DNA from: Fidelibacterota bacterium
GTDB taxonomy: Bacteria > Fidelibacterota > Marinisomatia > SCGC-AAA003-L08 > D37C17
NCBI GenBank assembly: GCA_014381415.1
Contig: JACNLQ010000052.1
Coordinates: 1 to 64,000 of the forward strand
DNA length: 64,000 bases
Direction of reading: 5' to 3'
Part shown: in pieces, positions 30,515 through 41,009 of the stretch
Layout of the letters: the number at the start of each line of letters is the position of its first letter
Numbering within the stretch: the first letter of the stretch is position 1
Notes under the pieces: generated by a model
Seen by the model: only the letters and a program-made list of their open reading frames with translations
What the model was told of the DNA's origin: nothing
Databases searched by the model: none
Position numbers and translations under genes: made by a program

Positions 30515-31458
30515 GCATAAATGCCGGCTTTATCAAGATTATTTTCTATACGCGTTTTTACATCTCCTAATTTTGGATGAAAATCCTGTCCTGTTAGCTT
30601 CGCATAAAGCTCAATATAACTCTCAGCTAAAGATACTCTAATTTCATCTGTAAGCGCAGGGGGGGTACCCTCTCCTGAAAAGCCCCTCTCAATCAGCCAT
30701 TGACGAATATTTTCCTTATCCAGCATTTTCTGTCCTTCTCCAGCATTAAAACGAGTTTCGTACTCAGCGGAAATCCAATAACGACTGGAATCCGGTGTGT
30801 GAATTTCATCAATGACAATAAGCTCTCCATTAACCATACCAAATTCGTATTTGGTATCCACCAGAATTAGCCCCTGTTTGGCCGCCCATTCCTGTCCCGT
30901 AGAAAAAAGTTTAAGTGCATACTCTTCAGCTTGTGCATATACCGATTCTTCCACCAATCCACTTACAATGGCTTCCCGTGCAATGGGCTCATCATGCTCT
31001 CCATATTCCGCTTTGGTGGAGGGAGTTAATATTGGGGTATCAAACTTTTGATCTTTTTTAAGTCCTTCTGGAAGCATAAACCCATATTGACCATTAATTC
31101 CCTGTTCATATTCCCGCCAGAGACTGCCGGTTATATATCCTCTCACAATAACTTCAACTGGTAAGGTTTCCGCTTTCTTTGCTACCAACACCTGTGGGTC
31201 TGGGGAGGAAATAATATGATTAGGTGCAATATCCTTGGTTTTCTCAAACCAGAAATTGGCAATCTCAGTTAAGATTTGCCCCTTAAACGGAATGGTACCC
31301 AATACATGGTCAAAAGCCGAGACCCTGTCTGTTGTTACCATTATTATTTCATCACCCATATAAAAATTTTCTCTCACCTTGCCTTTATAGCGTTCTCCTA
31401 ATTCTCCACCCTCAAAAGCATCTAAAGTGTAGGGTAATTGCTCTCTGATATAACTCAT
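30511..31458 (-). CDS. purC: SAICAR synthase
   Basis: GKVRENFYMGDEIIMVTTDRVSAFDHVL, VEVIVRGYITGSLWREY, DEIHTPDSSRYW. Confidence 0.97.
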   Translation of the reverse strand: MSYIREQLPYTLDAFEGGELGERYKGKVRENFYMGDEIIMVTTDRVSAFDHVLGTIPFKGQILTEIANFWFEKTKDIAPNHIISSPDPQVLVAKKAETLPVEVIVRGYITGSLWREYEQGINGQYGFMLPEGLKKDQKFDTPILTPSTKAEYGEHDEPIAREAIVSGLVEESVYAQAEEYALKLFSTGQEWAAKQGLILVDTKYEFGMVNGELIVIDEIHTPDSSRYWISAEYETRFNAGEGQKMLDKENIRQWLIERGFSGEGTPPALTDEIRVSLAESYIELYAKLTGQDFHPKLGDVKTRIENNLDKAGIYA

Positions 31459-32753
31459 ATTTTAAGCTCCAATCGTTTATATATTTTGTTAATGTTTGTC
31501 ATTACTTTATTTAAATTAAATAACCTGTCAATTTCAGTTTCCTTTAATAATTTCATTATTTCAGAATCGCCTTTAAGAAGTGTTTTGAAATCTTTTTGCT
31601 CTTCCCAGACCTGCATGGCATTACGCTGCACCATAGCATAGGCATCCTCCCGGGTAGCTCCTTTTTTCACCAATGCCAAAAGCACCTCTTGACTAAAAAT
31701 AAGACCTCCAGTTTTGTTTAAATTTTTCAGCATATTTTCAGGGTAAATGAGCAGATTCTCCAAAAGATAAATCATTTTATTAAGCATATAATCCATAAGG
31801 GTAGTTGAGTCCGGAATGATCACCCTTTCAACAGATGAATGAGAAATATCCCGTTCATGCCAGAGAGCCACATTTTCCATAGCCACCATGGCATTACCCC
31901 TAAGAAGCCGAGCCATCCCGGTTATGCGTTCGGTTACAATGGGATTGCGCTTATGGGGCATGGCTGATGACCCCTTTTGCCCTTTTTGGAAATACTCTTC
32001 TGCTTCTAAAACTTCGGTCCGCTGCAGGTGGCGGATTTCCACCGAAATTTTCTCTAATGATGCTGCAATATTGGCAAGGCTAGTAAGATATTCTGCATGA
32101 TGGTCCCGCTGTACCACCTGACTGGAAACGGTTGCAGCCTGAAGCCCTAAACGTTTACAGGATTCCTCTTCCACTTCCGGGTCTAAATGCTGATAGGTCC
32201 CCACTGCACCAGAAATTTTACCCGTTGCAATAGAATCAACAGCTCGTTCCCAGCGGACAATATGCCGCCCAATTTCTTCACTCCAAAGTGCCAGTTTCAG
32301 GCCAAAGGTAATTGGCTCGGCATGCACTCCATGTGATCGCCCAATCTGGTAAGACTCTCTATGTTCTACTGCTTGCTTCCGCAAAACTTCTTTAAACGTC
32401 TTCAACTTACTCAAAATAATTTCACCGGCTTCCTGACATAGTAAGGCCAGAGAGGTATCCAATAAATCTGATGAGGTCATTCCCATGTGGATAAATCGAG
32501 ATTCAGGTCCGATATTTTCAGCCATATTGGTGAGGAAGGCGATGACATCATGTCGGGTCACTTTTTCGATTTCTAAAATTCTCTCAACAGAAAATGTGGC
32601 TTTTTCATTTATCACTTTTACTGCTTCTTTGGGGACCTCACCTCTATCAGATAGAACCTCTGTAACAGTGATTTCTACATTTTTCCAAGTCTCGAATTTA
32701 TTCTGTTCCGACCAAATCTGTGCCATTTCCGGTGTTGTATATCTATCAATCAT
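31455..32753 (-). CDS. purB: Adenylosuccinate lyase
   Basis: IHMGMTSSDLLDTSLALL, GRSHGVHAEPITFGLKLA, KGSSAMPHKRNPIVTERI. Confidence 0.97.
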   Translation of the reverse strand: MIDRYTTPEMAQIWSEQNKFETWKNVEITVTEVLSDRGEVPKEAVKVINEKATFSVERILEIEKVTRHDVIAFLTNMAENIGPESRFIHMGMTSSDLLDTSLALLCQEAGEIILSKLKTFKEVLRKQAVEHRESYQIGRSHGVHAEPITFGLKLALWSEEIGRHIVRWERAVDSIATGKISGAVGTYQHLDPEVEEESCKRLGLQAATVSSQVVQRDHHAEYLTSLANIAASLEKISVEIRHLQRTEVLEAEEYFQKGQKGSSAMPHKRNPIVTERITGMARLLRGNAMVAMENVALWHERDISHSSVERVIIPDSTTLMDYMLNKMIYLLENLLIYPENMLKNLNKTGGLIFSQEVLLALVKKGATREDAYAMVQRNAMQVWEEQKDFKTLLKGDSEIMKLLKETEIDRLFNLNKVMTNINKIYKRLELKI

Positions 32754-32756
32754 TTA

Positions 32757-33881
32757 TTAAAATCCCCACCATTTTGATTTTGGTTCTTCCAATGTAAGTT
32801 CAATATCAATGGATTTATTTTCACGTAAAATTGTTAAAGTTACAATATCTCCTACTTTGTGCAATCCTTCATCAATCACTCTAATAATATCCTTGGGTGA
32901 ATTGATTTTTCTATTATCCACCGCTAAAATTACATCTCCAATTTGTAAGCCAGCCCGTTCACCCGAGGATCGTTTTTCCACATCCGTAATAATGACGCCC
33001 TCAGAAGTAGGCAGACGAAGATAGCGCTGCATCACAGGATCAATTGCCTGCACATGTACGCCTGTGGTGTAGCTTCTTTCAACTTTACCAAACTTCTTTA
33101 AATCTTCTGCAACTTCCTTCACCCGGTTGATTGGAATTGCAAAACCAATACCAATTGAACCTGATGAATAATTAGATCCGGTCATGATGAAAGTATTGAT
33201 TCCAATGACTTCCCCCAGTGCATTCACTAAAGGTCCACCACTATTGCCAGGATTAATAGCAGCATCGGTCTGGATCATATCCTGATAGACATGCCCTGCT
33301 TCTTTTAGTCCGAAATCCATTTTGACCCCACTTATAATTCCAGCTGTGGCTGTTGGCTGATGACTCACATCAAAAAGCCCCAATGGATTGCCCAGTGCCA
33401 CTGCCCATTCTCCTACAATTAGTTCATCGGAATTACCTAGTTCTGCAAATGGAAGATCTGAATCATCCACTTTTACCAAAGCGATATCTGTAAGATTATC
33501 CACACCCACCAACTGGGCTTCATAAGATTTTCCACCTCTCAGCGTCACAACAATTTCAGTTGCATTATCCACTACATGGGTATTGGTTATAATATACCCA
33601 TCAGGGCTCACCAAAACCCCCGAACCCATATTATCTACTTTGAAGGTACGAGTATAGGGAAAAAATCCACCCCAAAACGGATCAAAAAATGGATTGACTT
33701 GTTGTTGTTTTAGCTGAGTAACATTGATACCCACTACTGAATTTGAAATTTGTTCAATAGCGAAGGTTATGGCTGTTTGACGGGAAGAATTTATTCCATC
33801 CTGTTGTGCTGCTGGTTGGGTATTCAACTGACAGCTCAGTAAAAATATAAATAGAAATAGATTTGAATGCAGTTTATTCAT
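32757..33881 (-). CDS. htrA: HtrA/DegP-like trypsin-type serine protease with PDZ domain, putative lipoprotein
   Basis: ITNTHVVDNATE (His), TDIALVKVD (Asp), AAINPGNSGGPLVNALGEVIGINT (Ser), one PDZ; lipobox-like FLLSC. Confidence 0.93.
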   Translation of the reverse strand: MNKLHSNLFLFIFLLSCQLNTQPAAQQDGINSSRQTAITFAIEQISNSVVGINVTQLKQQQVNPFFDPFWGGFFPYTRTFKVDNMGSGVLVSPDGYIITNTHVVDNATEIVVTLRGGKSYEAQLVGVDNLTDIALVKVDDSDLPFAELGNSDELIVGEWAVALGNPLGLFDVSHQPTATAGIISGVKMDFGLKEAGHVYQDMIQTDAAINPGNSGGPLVNALGEVIGINTFIMTGSNYSSGSIGIGFAIPINRVKEVAEDLKKFGKVERSYTTGVHVQAIDPVMQRYLRLPTSEGVIITDVEKRSSGERAGLQIGDVILAVDNRKINSPKDIIRVIDEGLHKVGDIVTLTILRENKSIDIELTLEEPKSKWWGF

Positions 33882-34614
33882 AATATACTTTTTTTAACAA
33901 TAATCCCTGAGCCGGGGCACGAACAACCACAGGCTTTGATTTTTCATTAGTCAGCAAATTTTGAAAATCTTCAAGTGTGTACCGCCCCCTTGCCACTTCA
34001 AGCATTGTTCCAACCAGATATCGAACCATATGCTGTAAAAACCGATTCGCTTTAATTGTAAAAATGATCATTTCGTTTGCCTCATCCCATTTGGAGTCAA
34101 ACACGGTACAAATTTTATTTTCCACTTCGGCGGTGGCCTTACAAAAGGATGTGAAATCGTGTTCTCCCACTAAAATTTTTGCACAATCATTCAATAAATT
34201 CTTATTAATATTCCATTTCAAAAGCGTAGTATAATTTCTGGTGATTGGAGAAAATGCTTTTACCAAACGATACTCATATTCTCTGGCTGTTGCTGAAAAA
34301 CGAGCGTGAAAATCATCCTCCACTACCCCTGCTGAATCGATACGGACATCCTGATTCAAGTTACCATTTAACGCCTTCATTAGTTCATTTGCTGAAAGTT
34401 TCGATGGCAATTTTACGTTGGCTGTAAGCCCTAAAGCATGTACACCTGCATCTGTTCGTCCTGCTCCCAATACAGTAATTTTCTCCTCAGGATAAATTAT
34501 TGAAAGTACATTTTCAATATCACCTTGTACTGTGCGTCCTTTTGCCTGCACCTGCCAGCCATGAAAATCAGTACCATCATACTGAATGGTCAATTTGAAA
34601 TTTTCCTTCTTCAA
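33874..34614 (-). CDS. truA: tRNA pseudouridine synthase A
   Basis: IQYDGTDFHGWQVQAKGRTVQG, GAGRTDAGVHALG, NRFLQHMVRYLVGTMLEVARG. Confidence 0.97.
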   Translation of the reverse strand: MKKENFKLTIQYDGTDFHGWQVQAKGRTVQGDIENVLSIIYPEEKITVLGAGRTDAGVHALGLTANVKLPSKLSANELMKALNGNLNQDVRIDSAGVVEDDFHARFSATAREYEYRLVKAFSPITRNYTTLLKWNINKNLLNDCAKILVGEHDFTSFCKATAEVENKICTVFDSKWDEANEMIIFTIKANRFLQHMVRYLVGTMLEVARGRYTLEDFQNLLTNEKSKPVVVRAPAQGLLLKKVYYE

Positions 34615-34731
34615 TTAGTAAAATTTAGCCTCAATGAAAGACTGTAAATTTAGACTGAAAAGATAGGTAAATTAAATGAATAAATTTGATAATTTGTAGA
34701 GGAAAGGTATATTTAGAAAGTTAGCATTTAA

Positions 34732-34853
34732 ATTGGAAATGATATTCCCTCGTAAAGCAACTATTTGCACATCACTGGACATGGGAATGTAAAATTTACT
34801 GATGAAAAATTCAAAACCCTCGTGGAAGAAATCCATTCTGATAATCTTTTTTA
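34732..34853 (+). pseudogene. Decayed partial duplicate of the downstream DUF4159 gene
   Basis: ggaaatgatattc...agcaactatttgcacatcactggacatgggaatgtaaaatttactgatgaaaaattc closely matches 35192-35270 (ggagatgatatt...agcagctatttgtacctcacagggcatgggaatgtaaaatttactgatgaagaatcc), with stops. Confidence 0.85.
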
Positions 34854-34978
34854 ATAAAATTCCAATAGATGTTACTAAGATGACTTAAGTCGGCTACGAA
34901 GGGCAAGCTATGTTTTATCTAATGTTTCAATAACTTTCTCTTTATAACTCCCTCAATAATCCTTTAATTTTCGGTCTT

Positions 34979-35644
34979 ATGTCAAAGATGATTTTTTTAT
35001 TTTTCATTGGTTTAATTTTCAATCCGATTTTCACTCAATCGGTACCACCAGGAGCCTTCTCAATTACCCGAATACATTATGGCGGTGGCGGAGATTGGTA
35101 CAGCGACCCCGGTTCTCTTCCCAACCTGCTGGAGTACTTAGGTGACCATACAAATATTTCTGTAAATCCTTTGGAGAAGCGGGCAAAAATTGGAGATGAT
35201 ATTTTTTCACAAAGCAGCTATTTGTACCTCACAGGGCATGGGAATGTAAAATTTACTGATGAAGAATCCCAACTCCTCCGAGACCAACTGTTAGCAGGTG
35301 CGTTTCTCCATGCTGATGATAATTTCGGAATGGATAAATCATTTCGGCGGGAGATGAAAAAGGTTTTCCCTGAAAAGGACTGGGTAGAACTTCCGCTAGA
35401 TCATCCTATTTTCAATATCTATTATAAATTTCCAAATGGACTACCCAAGGTTCATGAACATGATAAAAAACGACCGCAGGCTTTAGGACTTTTTAATGAA
35501 GGAACTCTCATGGTACTCTACACTTTTGAATCAGATTTAGGGGATGGTTGGGAAGATAGCAGAGTTCATAATGATCCAGAGGAGATTAGGCAGAGTGCCC
35601 TTGAAATGGGAACCAATATCATCCTCTACGCATTAAGCAGATAA
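34979..35644 (+). CDS. DUF4159-family secreted protein
   Basis: Signal peptide, RIHYGGGGDWYSDPGSLPNLLEYL, YLYLTGHGNVKFTDEE, LHADDNFGMDKSFRREM. Confidence 0.88.
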   Translation: MSKMIFLFFIGLIFNPIFTQSVPPGAFSITRIHYGGGGDWYSDPGSLPNLLEYLGDHTNISVNPLEKRAKIGDDIFSQSSYLYLTGHGNVKFTDEESQLLRDQLLAGAFLHADDNFGMDKSFRREMKKVFPEKDWVELPLDHPIFNIYYKFPNGLPKVHEHDKKRPQALGLFNEGTLMVLYTFESDLGDGWEDSRVHNDPEEIRQSALEMGTNIILYALSR

Positions 35645-38600
35645 TGCGGAATACTTCAATCCAATCATTTATTCAGGTTTTTCGCTTCCAGCAGGTGAAA
35701 AGCAATCTGCATCGTGGATTGATGCAATTGGCAATTGGAATAGTCATTTTTCTATTGGCAATGGGTATATTGGAATCGGTTTTCTATTTTACCATTCCCA
35801 TACGATTAAAAACTGCTGAGTTTTTCTTACTTTCATTTTTCACAGCCATTGCATTTATTGGTATCCGTTGGTTCTTCCATTTTAAATCTTTTTTCAATAA
35901 TAGCAGTAATGAGTTTCTGGCTCAGAAATTTGAGAAGAGAGACCCAAAAATTGGTGACCGCCTCCTTAATTCCCTCCAATTAGAAAAGTCAATGGATGCC
36001 TTAGATGAGGGAAAAGATTTGGCTGAGCATGCTGTATCCAAATTAAATACAGAATTGAAAGAAATTCCCAGGGAATCTCTATATGACCCTGTTTCTCAGC
36101 CGCTAAAAAAGACCCTCAAGATTACTCTCGTTTCTGCAGTAATTATTCTTTTACTTTTAATAAATTCATTACCGCATGCATTTCTGCGCTTGGTACAACC
36201 TACCAAGGAATTTCCTGTTCCATTACCATTTGTCCTGAATTCCATGACTGGTAACCTGGAAGTATTGGGGGGAGATACCCTCACTGTTAGCGTGGCAGGT
36301 TTTGGAGAATTACCAGATTCTATCCATATTCATTGGGAGAATAAAGATAAATCTGGCTTGGCGGTTGTAGCTCAGAAAAATGAAATTTACCATTTTATAT
36401 TTGAGGGTGTTAAGCGGGATACTCGTTATTGGGCGGAATACAAATCGCCTTCCTGGTTTTCAGCTTGGGAAAGTATTTCAACAAACCCAGACACCATTTT
36501 TGTTGCAGACAGACCAGTAGTTCAAGAATTACAATTCACAATCCTTCCCCCTGCATATACCGGTGAAGATGAATTTCAACATCCCGGGAATATCACTGAT
36601 ATTTCAATTCCGAAAGGAAGTAGGGTTAGCCTTGCTGGAAAATCTTCCAAAACTCTTGATTCAGCCTGGATTTACCTGAATGACATACCCAACGTATTAT
36701 ATGTGCAGGGGAAAAAACTAAGTGGTTCCTTCCATATAAAAGAAAAAAACAATGCAGCAATTTATGTTCAGGACGAAAATGGTGTACGGAATTTACACCC
36801 ACCTAATTACCGATTTTCCATTATACCGGATTCACCTCCTGATCTTATTGTACAAAACCCAAATCGTAAATTTGAATTGGATGAGTCGGACATTATTGGG
36901 TTTGATATTCAAACCAGCGATGATTACGGTTTTTCAGATGCATGGCTTGAATATCGCGTAAAAGCACCAGATTATATTGTGCAGGATACCACCTTATATA
37001 CACGAAATATTGCAGAAATACAACGCGATGTTAAATCACAACAATTATACCATGAATGGAATATTTCCAAATTTTCACTGGCGCCGGAAGATGAGTTACA
37101 TATCCAGGTTGTCATAGCTGATAACAATACCCTATCTGGTCCATCACTCGCCCACTCTCCTATATTAATTGGGCGGTTCCCATCCCTTGAAGACCTCTTC
37201 AATCGCATGGAAGAGGAAGAGGCGGAGGTGGAAGAGTATGGGGAGGAAATTCAGATGAATTTGGAGGATGTCCGGGAATTGGTTGAAGAATTGGAATTGG
37301 AACTTCTTAAATCAGAAAATGTGAGCTGGGAACAGGAGCAAAAGGCCGGAGAAGCATTGGAAAAAATGGATGAAGTCTTTGATCAGATTGAACAAATTCA
37401 GGAAACCATGCAGAAAATCCAGGAACAGGCTGAACAAAACAATTTAGTTAGTGAAGACTTGGTTGAAAAATTCTCTCAATTTCAGGAATTATTGGATGAG
37501 ATAATGACACCTGAAATGTTGGCAGCAATGGAAAAACTACAGGAAGCCATGGAAGAAATGGATCCCCAAAAAATGTTAGATGCACTGGAAGAATTCGAAT
37601 TTGATTTGGCAGCCTTTGAAGAACAACTGGATCGATTTATTGAAATGTTTGAACTGGCACTGGCTGAACAAAAAATGGATGAAGTTGTGAAAAGGCTTGA
37701 AAAATTGGCTGAAGAGCAGGAAGCAATTATGGAAGAACTGTCAAAGGATGAGAATATGGAGACACTGGCATCCCGCGAGAGAAGACAGGAAGAAAGTTTT
37801 AAATCATTAGAACAAGCCATGAAAGATGCTGCTCAAGCCATGGAAGGATTATCTCCCGATGCAGCACAACAACTTTCAGAATTAGCCGAAAGCGAACTCA
37901 CCGAATCCACAGCATCAGATTTAAATGAAGCTCGTACAGAAATGCAAAATAATAACTCCTCTGGTGCCAGCCAATCTGGAGGTGAGGCAAGTAGCGGACT
38001 AAACGAAATGCTGGAAATTGCTAAAGAAATTCAGTCTGAATTTCAGGAAGATACGGTTGATGAAATGCTCAGGAAATTCCTAGCACTCATCCGCAATTTA
38101 CTTTATATCTCACAGGAACAGGAGAATTTGGTGAAAGATACTGAGGGATTGCGGTCACGAAGTCCGAAGTTAATTGAGACTGCAGTGATACAGGATAAAA
38201 TTCTCCGAGAGAACCAGCAGTTCATGATCCAATTAACAGAGTTATCTCGAGAAACCTTTCATATATCCCCGGAAATTGCAGGCGCAATCGGCAGAACCAA
38301 AACTGCTATGGACCGCACAATCTCACGATTGGAACAAAAACAAACCTCCTCGGCAAAAAAGGAAATGAAGAAAATATTGAATGGGTTAAATGAAATTGCT
38401 AAGTTACTTTTGGAATCTGCCAATCAAATGCAAATGAGCGGGTCTGGTTCGGGGATGGCTGAATTTATGGAGCGCATGGAAGAAATGAGTCAGCAACAAC
38501 AGGGTATTAATCAGGGGACTATGAACCTTCCACAATTGGGTATGATGGCACAGCAGCAAATGATGGAACAACTTCAGAAACAGCAGGAAGCATTGAAACA

Positions 38601-38994
38601 GCAACTTGAAGAATTACTGGGTGAAAATCCCGGAAAAGAAAATAGCGGAGCTGGAAAAGCAAAAGATGAAATGGAGGAGGTGATTGAAGATTTCCGTCGA
38701 AAGCAAGTAGACCGGAGAACACAGGAACGGCAGCAACGAATATTATCCCGCATGCTGGATAGTCAGAAATCACTTACTCAGAAAGATTATTCTGAAAAAC
38801 GCAAAAGTTCTGGTGGTGAGGAAATTATTTACTCAGGTCCTACCGGTCTGCCATCTGATATGGGTGAAAGGGAAATGCTACTCATTAATGCCATGGAATC
38901 TGCCCTGCAGGAAGGCCATTCTCGAGAGTATCAAAATATGATGAAGCAATATTTTAGAAGCCTTCAAAAAGCGGACGACTCAATCAATGAATAA
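35644..38994 (+). CDS. DUF4175-like membrane protein with long acidic/Gln/Met-rich coiled-coil region
   Basis: N-terminal TM pair, Ig-like middle, long coiled coil (EEEEAEVEEYGEEIQMNLEDVRELVEELELELL ... QQQMMEQLQKQQEALKQQLEELL). Confidence 0.7.
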   Translation: MRNTSIQSFIQVFRFQQVKSNLHRGLMQLAIGIVIFLLAMGILESVFYFTIPIRLKTAEFFLLSFFTAIAFIGIRWFFHFKSFFNNSSNEFLAQKFEKRDPKIGDRLLNSLQLEKSMDALDEGKDLAEHAVSKLNTELKEIPRESLYDPVSQPLKKTLKITLVSAVIILLLLINSLPHAFLRLVQPTKEFPVPLPFVLNSMTGNLEVLGGDTLTVSVAGFGELPDSIHIHWENKDKSGLAVVAQKNEIYHFIFEGVKRDTRYWAEYKSPSWFSAWESISTNPDTIFVADRPVVQELQFTILPPAYTGEDEFQHPGNITDISIPKGSRVSLAGKSSKTLDSAWIYLNDIPNVLYVQGKKLSGSFHIKEKNNAAIYVQDENGVRNLHPPNYRFSIIPDSPPDLIVQNPNRKFELDESDIIGFDIQTSDDYGFSDAWLEYRVKAPDYIVQDTTLYTRNIAEIQRDVKSQQLYHEWNISKFSLAPEDELHIQVVIADNNTLSGPSLAHSPILIGRFPSLEDLFNRMEEEEAEVEEYGEEIQMNLEDVRELVEELELELLKSENVSWEQEQKAGEALEKMDEVFDQIEQIQETMQKIQEQAEQNNLVSEDLVEKFSQFQELLDEIMTPEMLAAMEKLQEAMEEMDPQKMLDALEEFEFDLAAFEEQLDRFIEMFELALAEQKMDEVVKRLEKLAEEQEAIMEELSKDENMETLASRERRQEESFKSLEQAMKDAAQAMEGLSPDAAQQLSELAESELTESTASDLNEARTEMQNNNSSGASQSGGEASSGLNEMLEIAKEIQSEFQEDTVDEMLRKFLALIRNLLYISQEQENLVKDTEGLRSRSPKLIETAVIQDKILRENQQFMIQLTELSRETFHISPEIAGAIGRTKTAMDRTISRLEQKQTSSAKKEMKKILNGLNEIAKLLLESANQMQMSGSGSGMAEFMERMEEMSQQQQGINQGTMNLPQLGMMAQQQMMEQLQKQQEALKQQLEELLGENPGKENSGAGKAKDEMEEVIEDFRRKQVDRRTQERQQRILSRMLDSQKSLTQKDYSEKRKSSGGEEIIYSGPTGLPSDMGEREMLLINAMESALQEGHSREYQNMMKQYFRSLQKADDSINE

Positions 38995-40855
38995 ATTTAT
39001 CAATTTATTTCTATTAACTTCCTTGATTTTTTCTCAGAATCAAACTGCACAAGATGTCCTACAGCAAATTCAGAATAGAGCTCAATCCTTAAATAACAAT
39101 AAAAATCCTGAACTTGAAGAAAAATATTTACAAGCAAAAACATTGGAACGATCTGGTCTATATGATGAAGCTTTAATATTATATAAAGAAATTAATCAGT
39201 CAAACCCGGGGGTGTCCAAATATTTTCTTCCGCTGAAAAATTATCTCAAGCAAACCGAAAGTTGGGATTCACTGATGGTTTACACACAATCTTTCAGCAA
39301 TGCCCGAAACAATGATCTCCAATCAAAATTAGAATTTCTGGATGTTTATATTTTAATGGAAACAGAAGATAATTGGCAACCACTTGCAACAACTTTGGTG
39401 TTGGATTTATCCATTGGAGAAAATTCTACAAAAAATATCCTGCAGAGATTGATAAGTGCAGGAAAATTAGATTTTGCTTATGTCCTCTTGAAGGAGTATC
39501 GCAAAAATACTGGAAAGCAGGATTTCTACAGTATTGAACTTGGTTCCTATTTGGGCATGCGCATGGCTTATGAAAATTCTGTTCGGGAATATCTATTATT
39601 TTTAGAATTTCACCCCCAGCAAATTCAAACAATTTCTGATAGAATAATGGTATTCCCTGACGATCCAAAAATTAATGCAGCCATTAAAGCAGTTTTACAG
39701 GAGTCACCTTTTAAATCAGCTCAATTCATTCTTGCAGATTTACAATTTAAGTTGAAAGAATTTGATAAAGCCTATGAAACACTTATTTCAAATAATGCCA
39801 GTTACACCATGCTATTGGATTTTGGTAAAGATTTGTCAGGTGTAAAGGAATACATGCGTGCAAATAAGGTTTTCACCCACATAATTAATTCTTCAAAAAA
39901 TGAACAGATATTGACAAGAACTGTTTTTGAAATTGCAAAGGTATTTGAGTCAAAATTAGTACTTTCAGTGTCAGAATTACCCTTATCAGGATTTTATCCC
40001 AATAATCCATTTTTTTCATCTCCGTATGTACCAATAAAAGATGAATCTGGATATTCGTTACAACAAGCAATGGAAATATATGATTCGTTGCGGGTTACCA
40101 AAAAAAATGCCCAGGCTGCATATCGATTGGCAGAAGTACAGTTCCGAGTATTGGGTGACTTGGATGGTGCCATGTACCTTTACCAAGAAGCGTTCACCCA
40201 TGGCAATTCAAAAAGCCTTCGAATCGATGCAGGATTGGGATTGGTAAATATTCATATTGCTAAAGGAGATTTAGAATCTGCAGAAAATAAATGTACAGAG
40301 TTAATAGAGAAAACTCCAGATATTTTAGAGTATCAAATTAAATCAGCTCAGATTTTATTTTATCAGGGGGAGTTTGACCAAACCGATGCTAAACTTCACG
40401 AAATCGTTGAGCAGCTACCAATGGATAATTTTGCAGTAAATGATATTTTAGATGTGATGGCCATTCTCATAGGATTTCGGCATAATCAGGAAGAATTTGT
40501 GGATTTTGCGAAAGTCCAACTGAATATACAGCAGAATAAACGCACAGAAGCCCTAGAAAAATTGGAGACACTTTTTGACAGCAATGAAATCTATATTGCA
40601 GATATGTGCCGGTACCAACATGCATGGCTGACCTTCTTGCAGGGTGACACTGAACTCACAAAATTGCAACTCAGAAAAATAGAAAATGAGACTATTTTTA
40701 AAGAATTAGCTCATATCTTTCAAGCAGAAATTATTGATTTTATTGATAAGGATATTTCAAATGCCATTGACAGCTATCTCGAATTTCTAGAACTATATCC
40801 TCAAAGCATTTATTATGATGATGTGAGGTTAAGACTTAGGGAATTGGCCAGCTAA
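38987..40855 (+). CDS. Secreted TPR-repeat protein
   Basis: Signal peptide; repeated helix pairs such as EKYLQAKTLERSGLYDEALILYKEI and AAYRLAEVQFRVLGDLDGAMYLYQEA. Confidence 0.75.
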   Translation: MNKFINLFLLTSLIFSQNQTAQDVLQQIQNRAQSLNNNKNPELEEKYLQAKTLERSGLYDEALILYKEINQSNPGVSKYFLPLKNYLKQTESWDSLMVYTQSFSNARNNDLQSKLEFLDVYILMETEDNWQPLATTLVLDLSIGENSTKNILQRLISAGKLDFAYVLLKEYRKNTGKQDFYSIELGSYLGMRMAYENSVREYLLFLEFHPQQIQTISDRIMVFPDDPKINAAIKAVLQESPFKSAQFILADLQFKLKEFDKAYETLISNNASYTMLLDFGKDLSGVKEYMRANKVFTHIINSSKNEQILTRTVFEIAKVFESKLVLSVSELPLSGFYPNNPFFSSPYVPIKDESGYSLQQAMEIYDSLRVTKKNAQAAYRLAEVQFRVLGDLDGAMYLYQEAFTHGNSKSLRIDAGLGLVNIHIAKGDLESAENKCTELIEKTPDILEYQIKSAQILFYQGEFDQTDAKLHEIVEQLPMDNFAVNDILDVMAILIGFRHNQEEFVDFAKVQLNIQQNKRTEALEKLETLFDSNEIYIADMCRYQHAWLTFLQGDTELTKLQLRKIENETIFKELAHIFQAEIIDFIDKDISNAIDSYLEFLELYPQSIYYDDVRLRLRELAS

Positions 40856-41009
40856 ATTATGAGGAAGTAGGAGGCAGGCATTTCTACATGCTCAATGTCC
40901 AGATGCAGGCATATGGAATTTTGGATTAATAGAGTTAAGGAAAAATGAATATTAAAGACTGAATTCCCAAAGCTAAAAACTTAGCACTAAGTACGCAATT
41001 ATTCGCATT

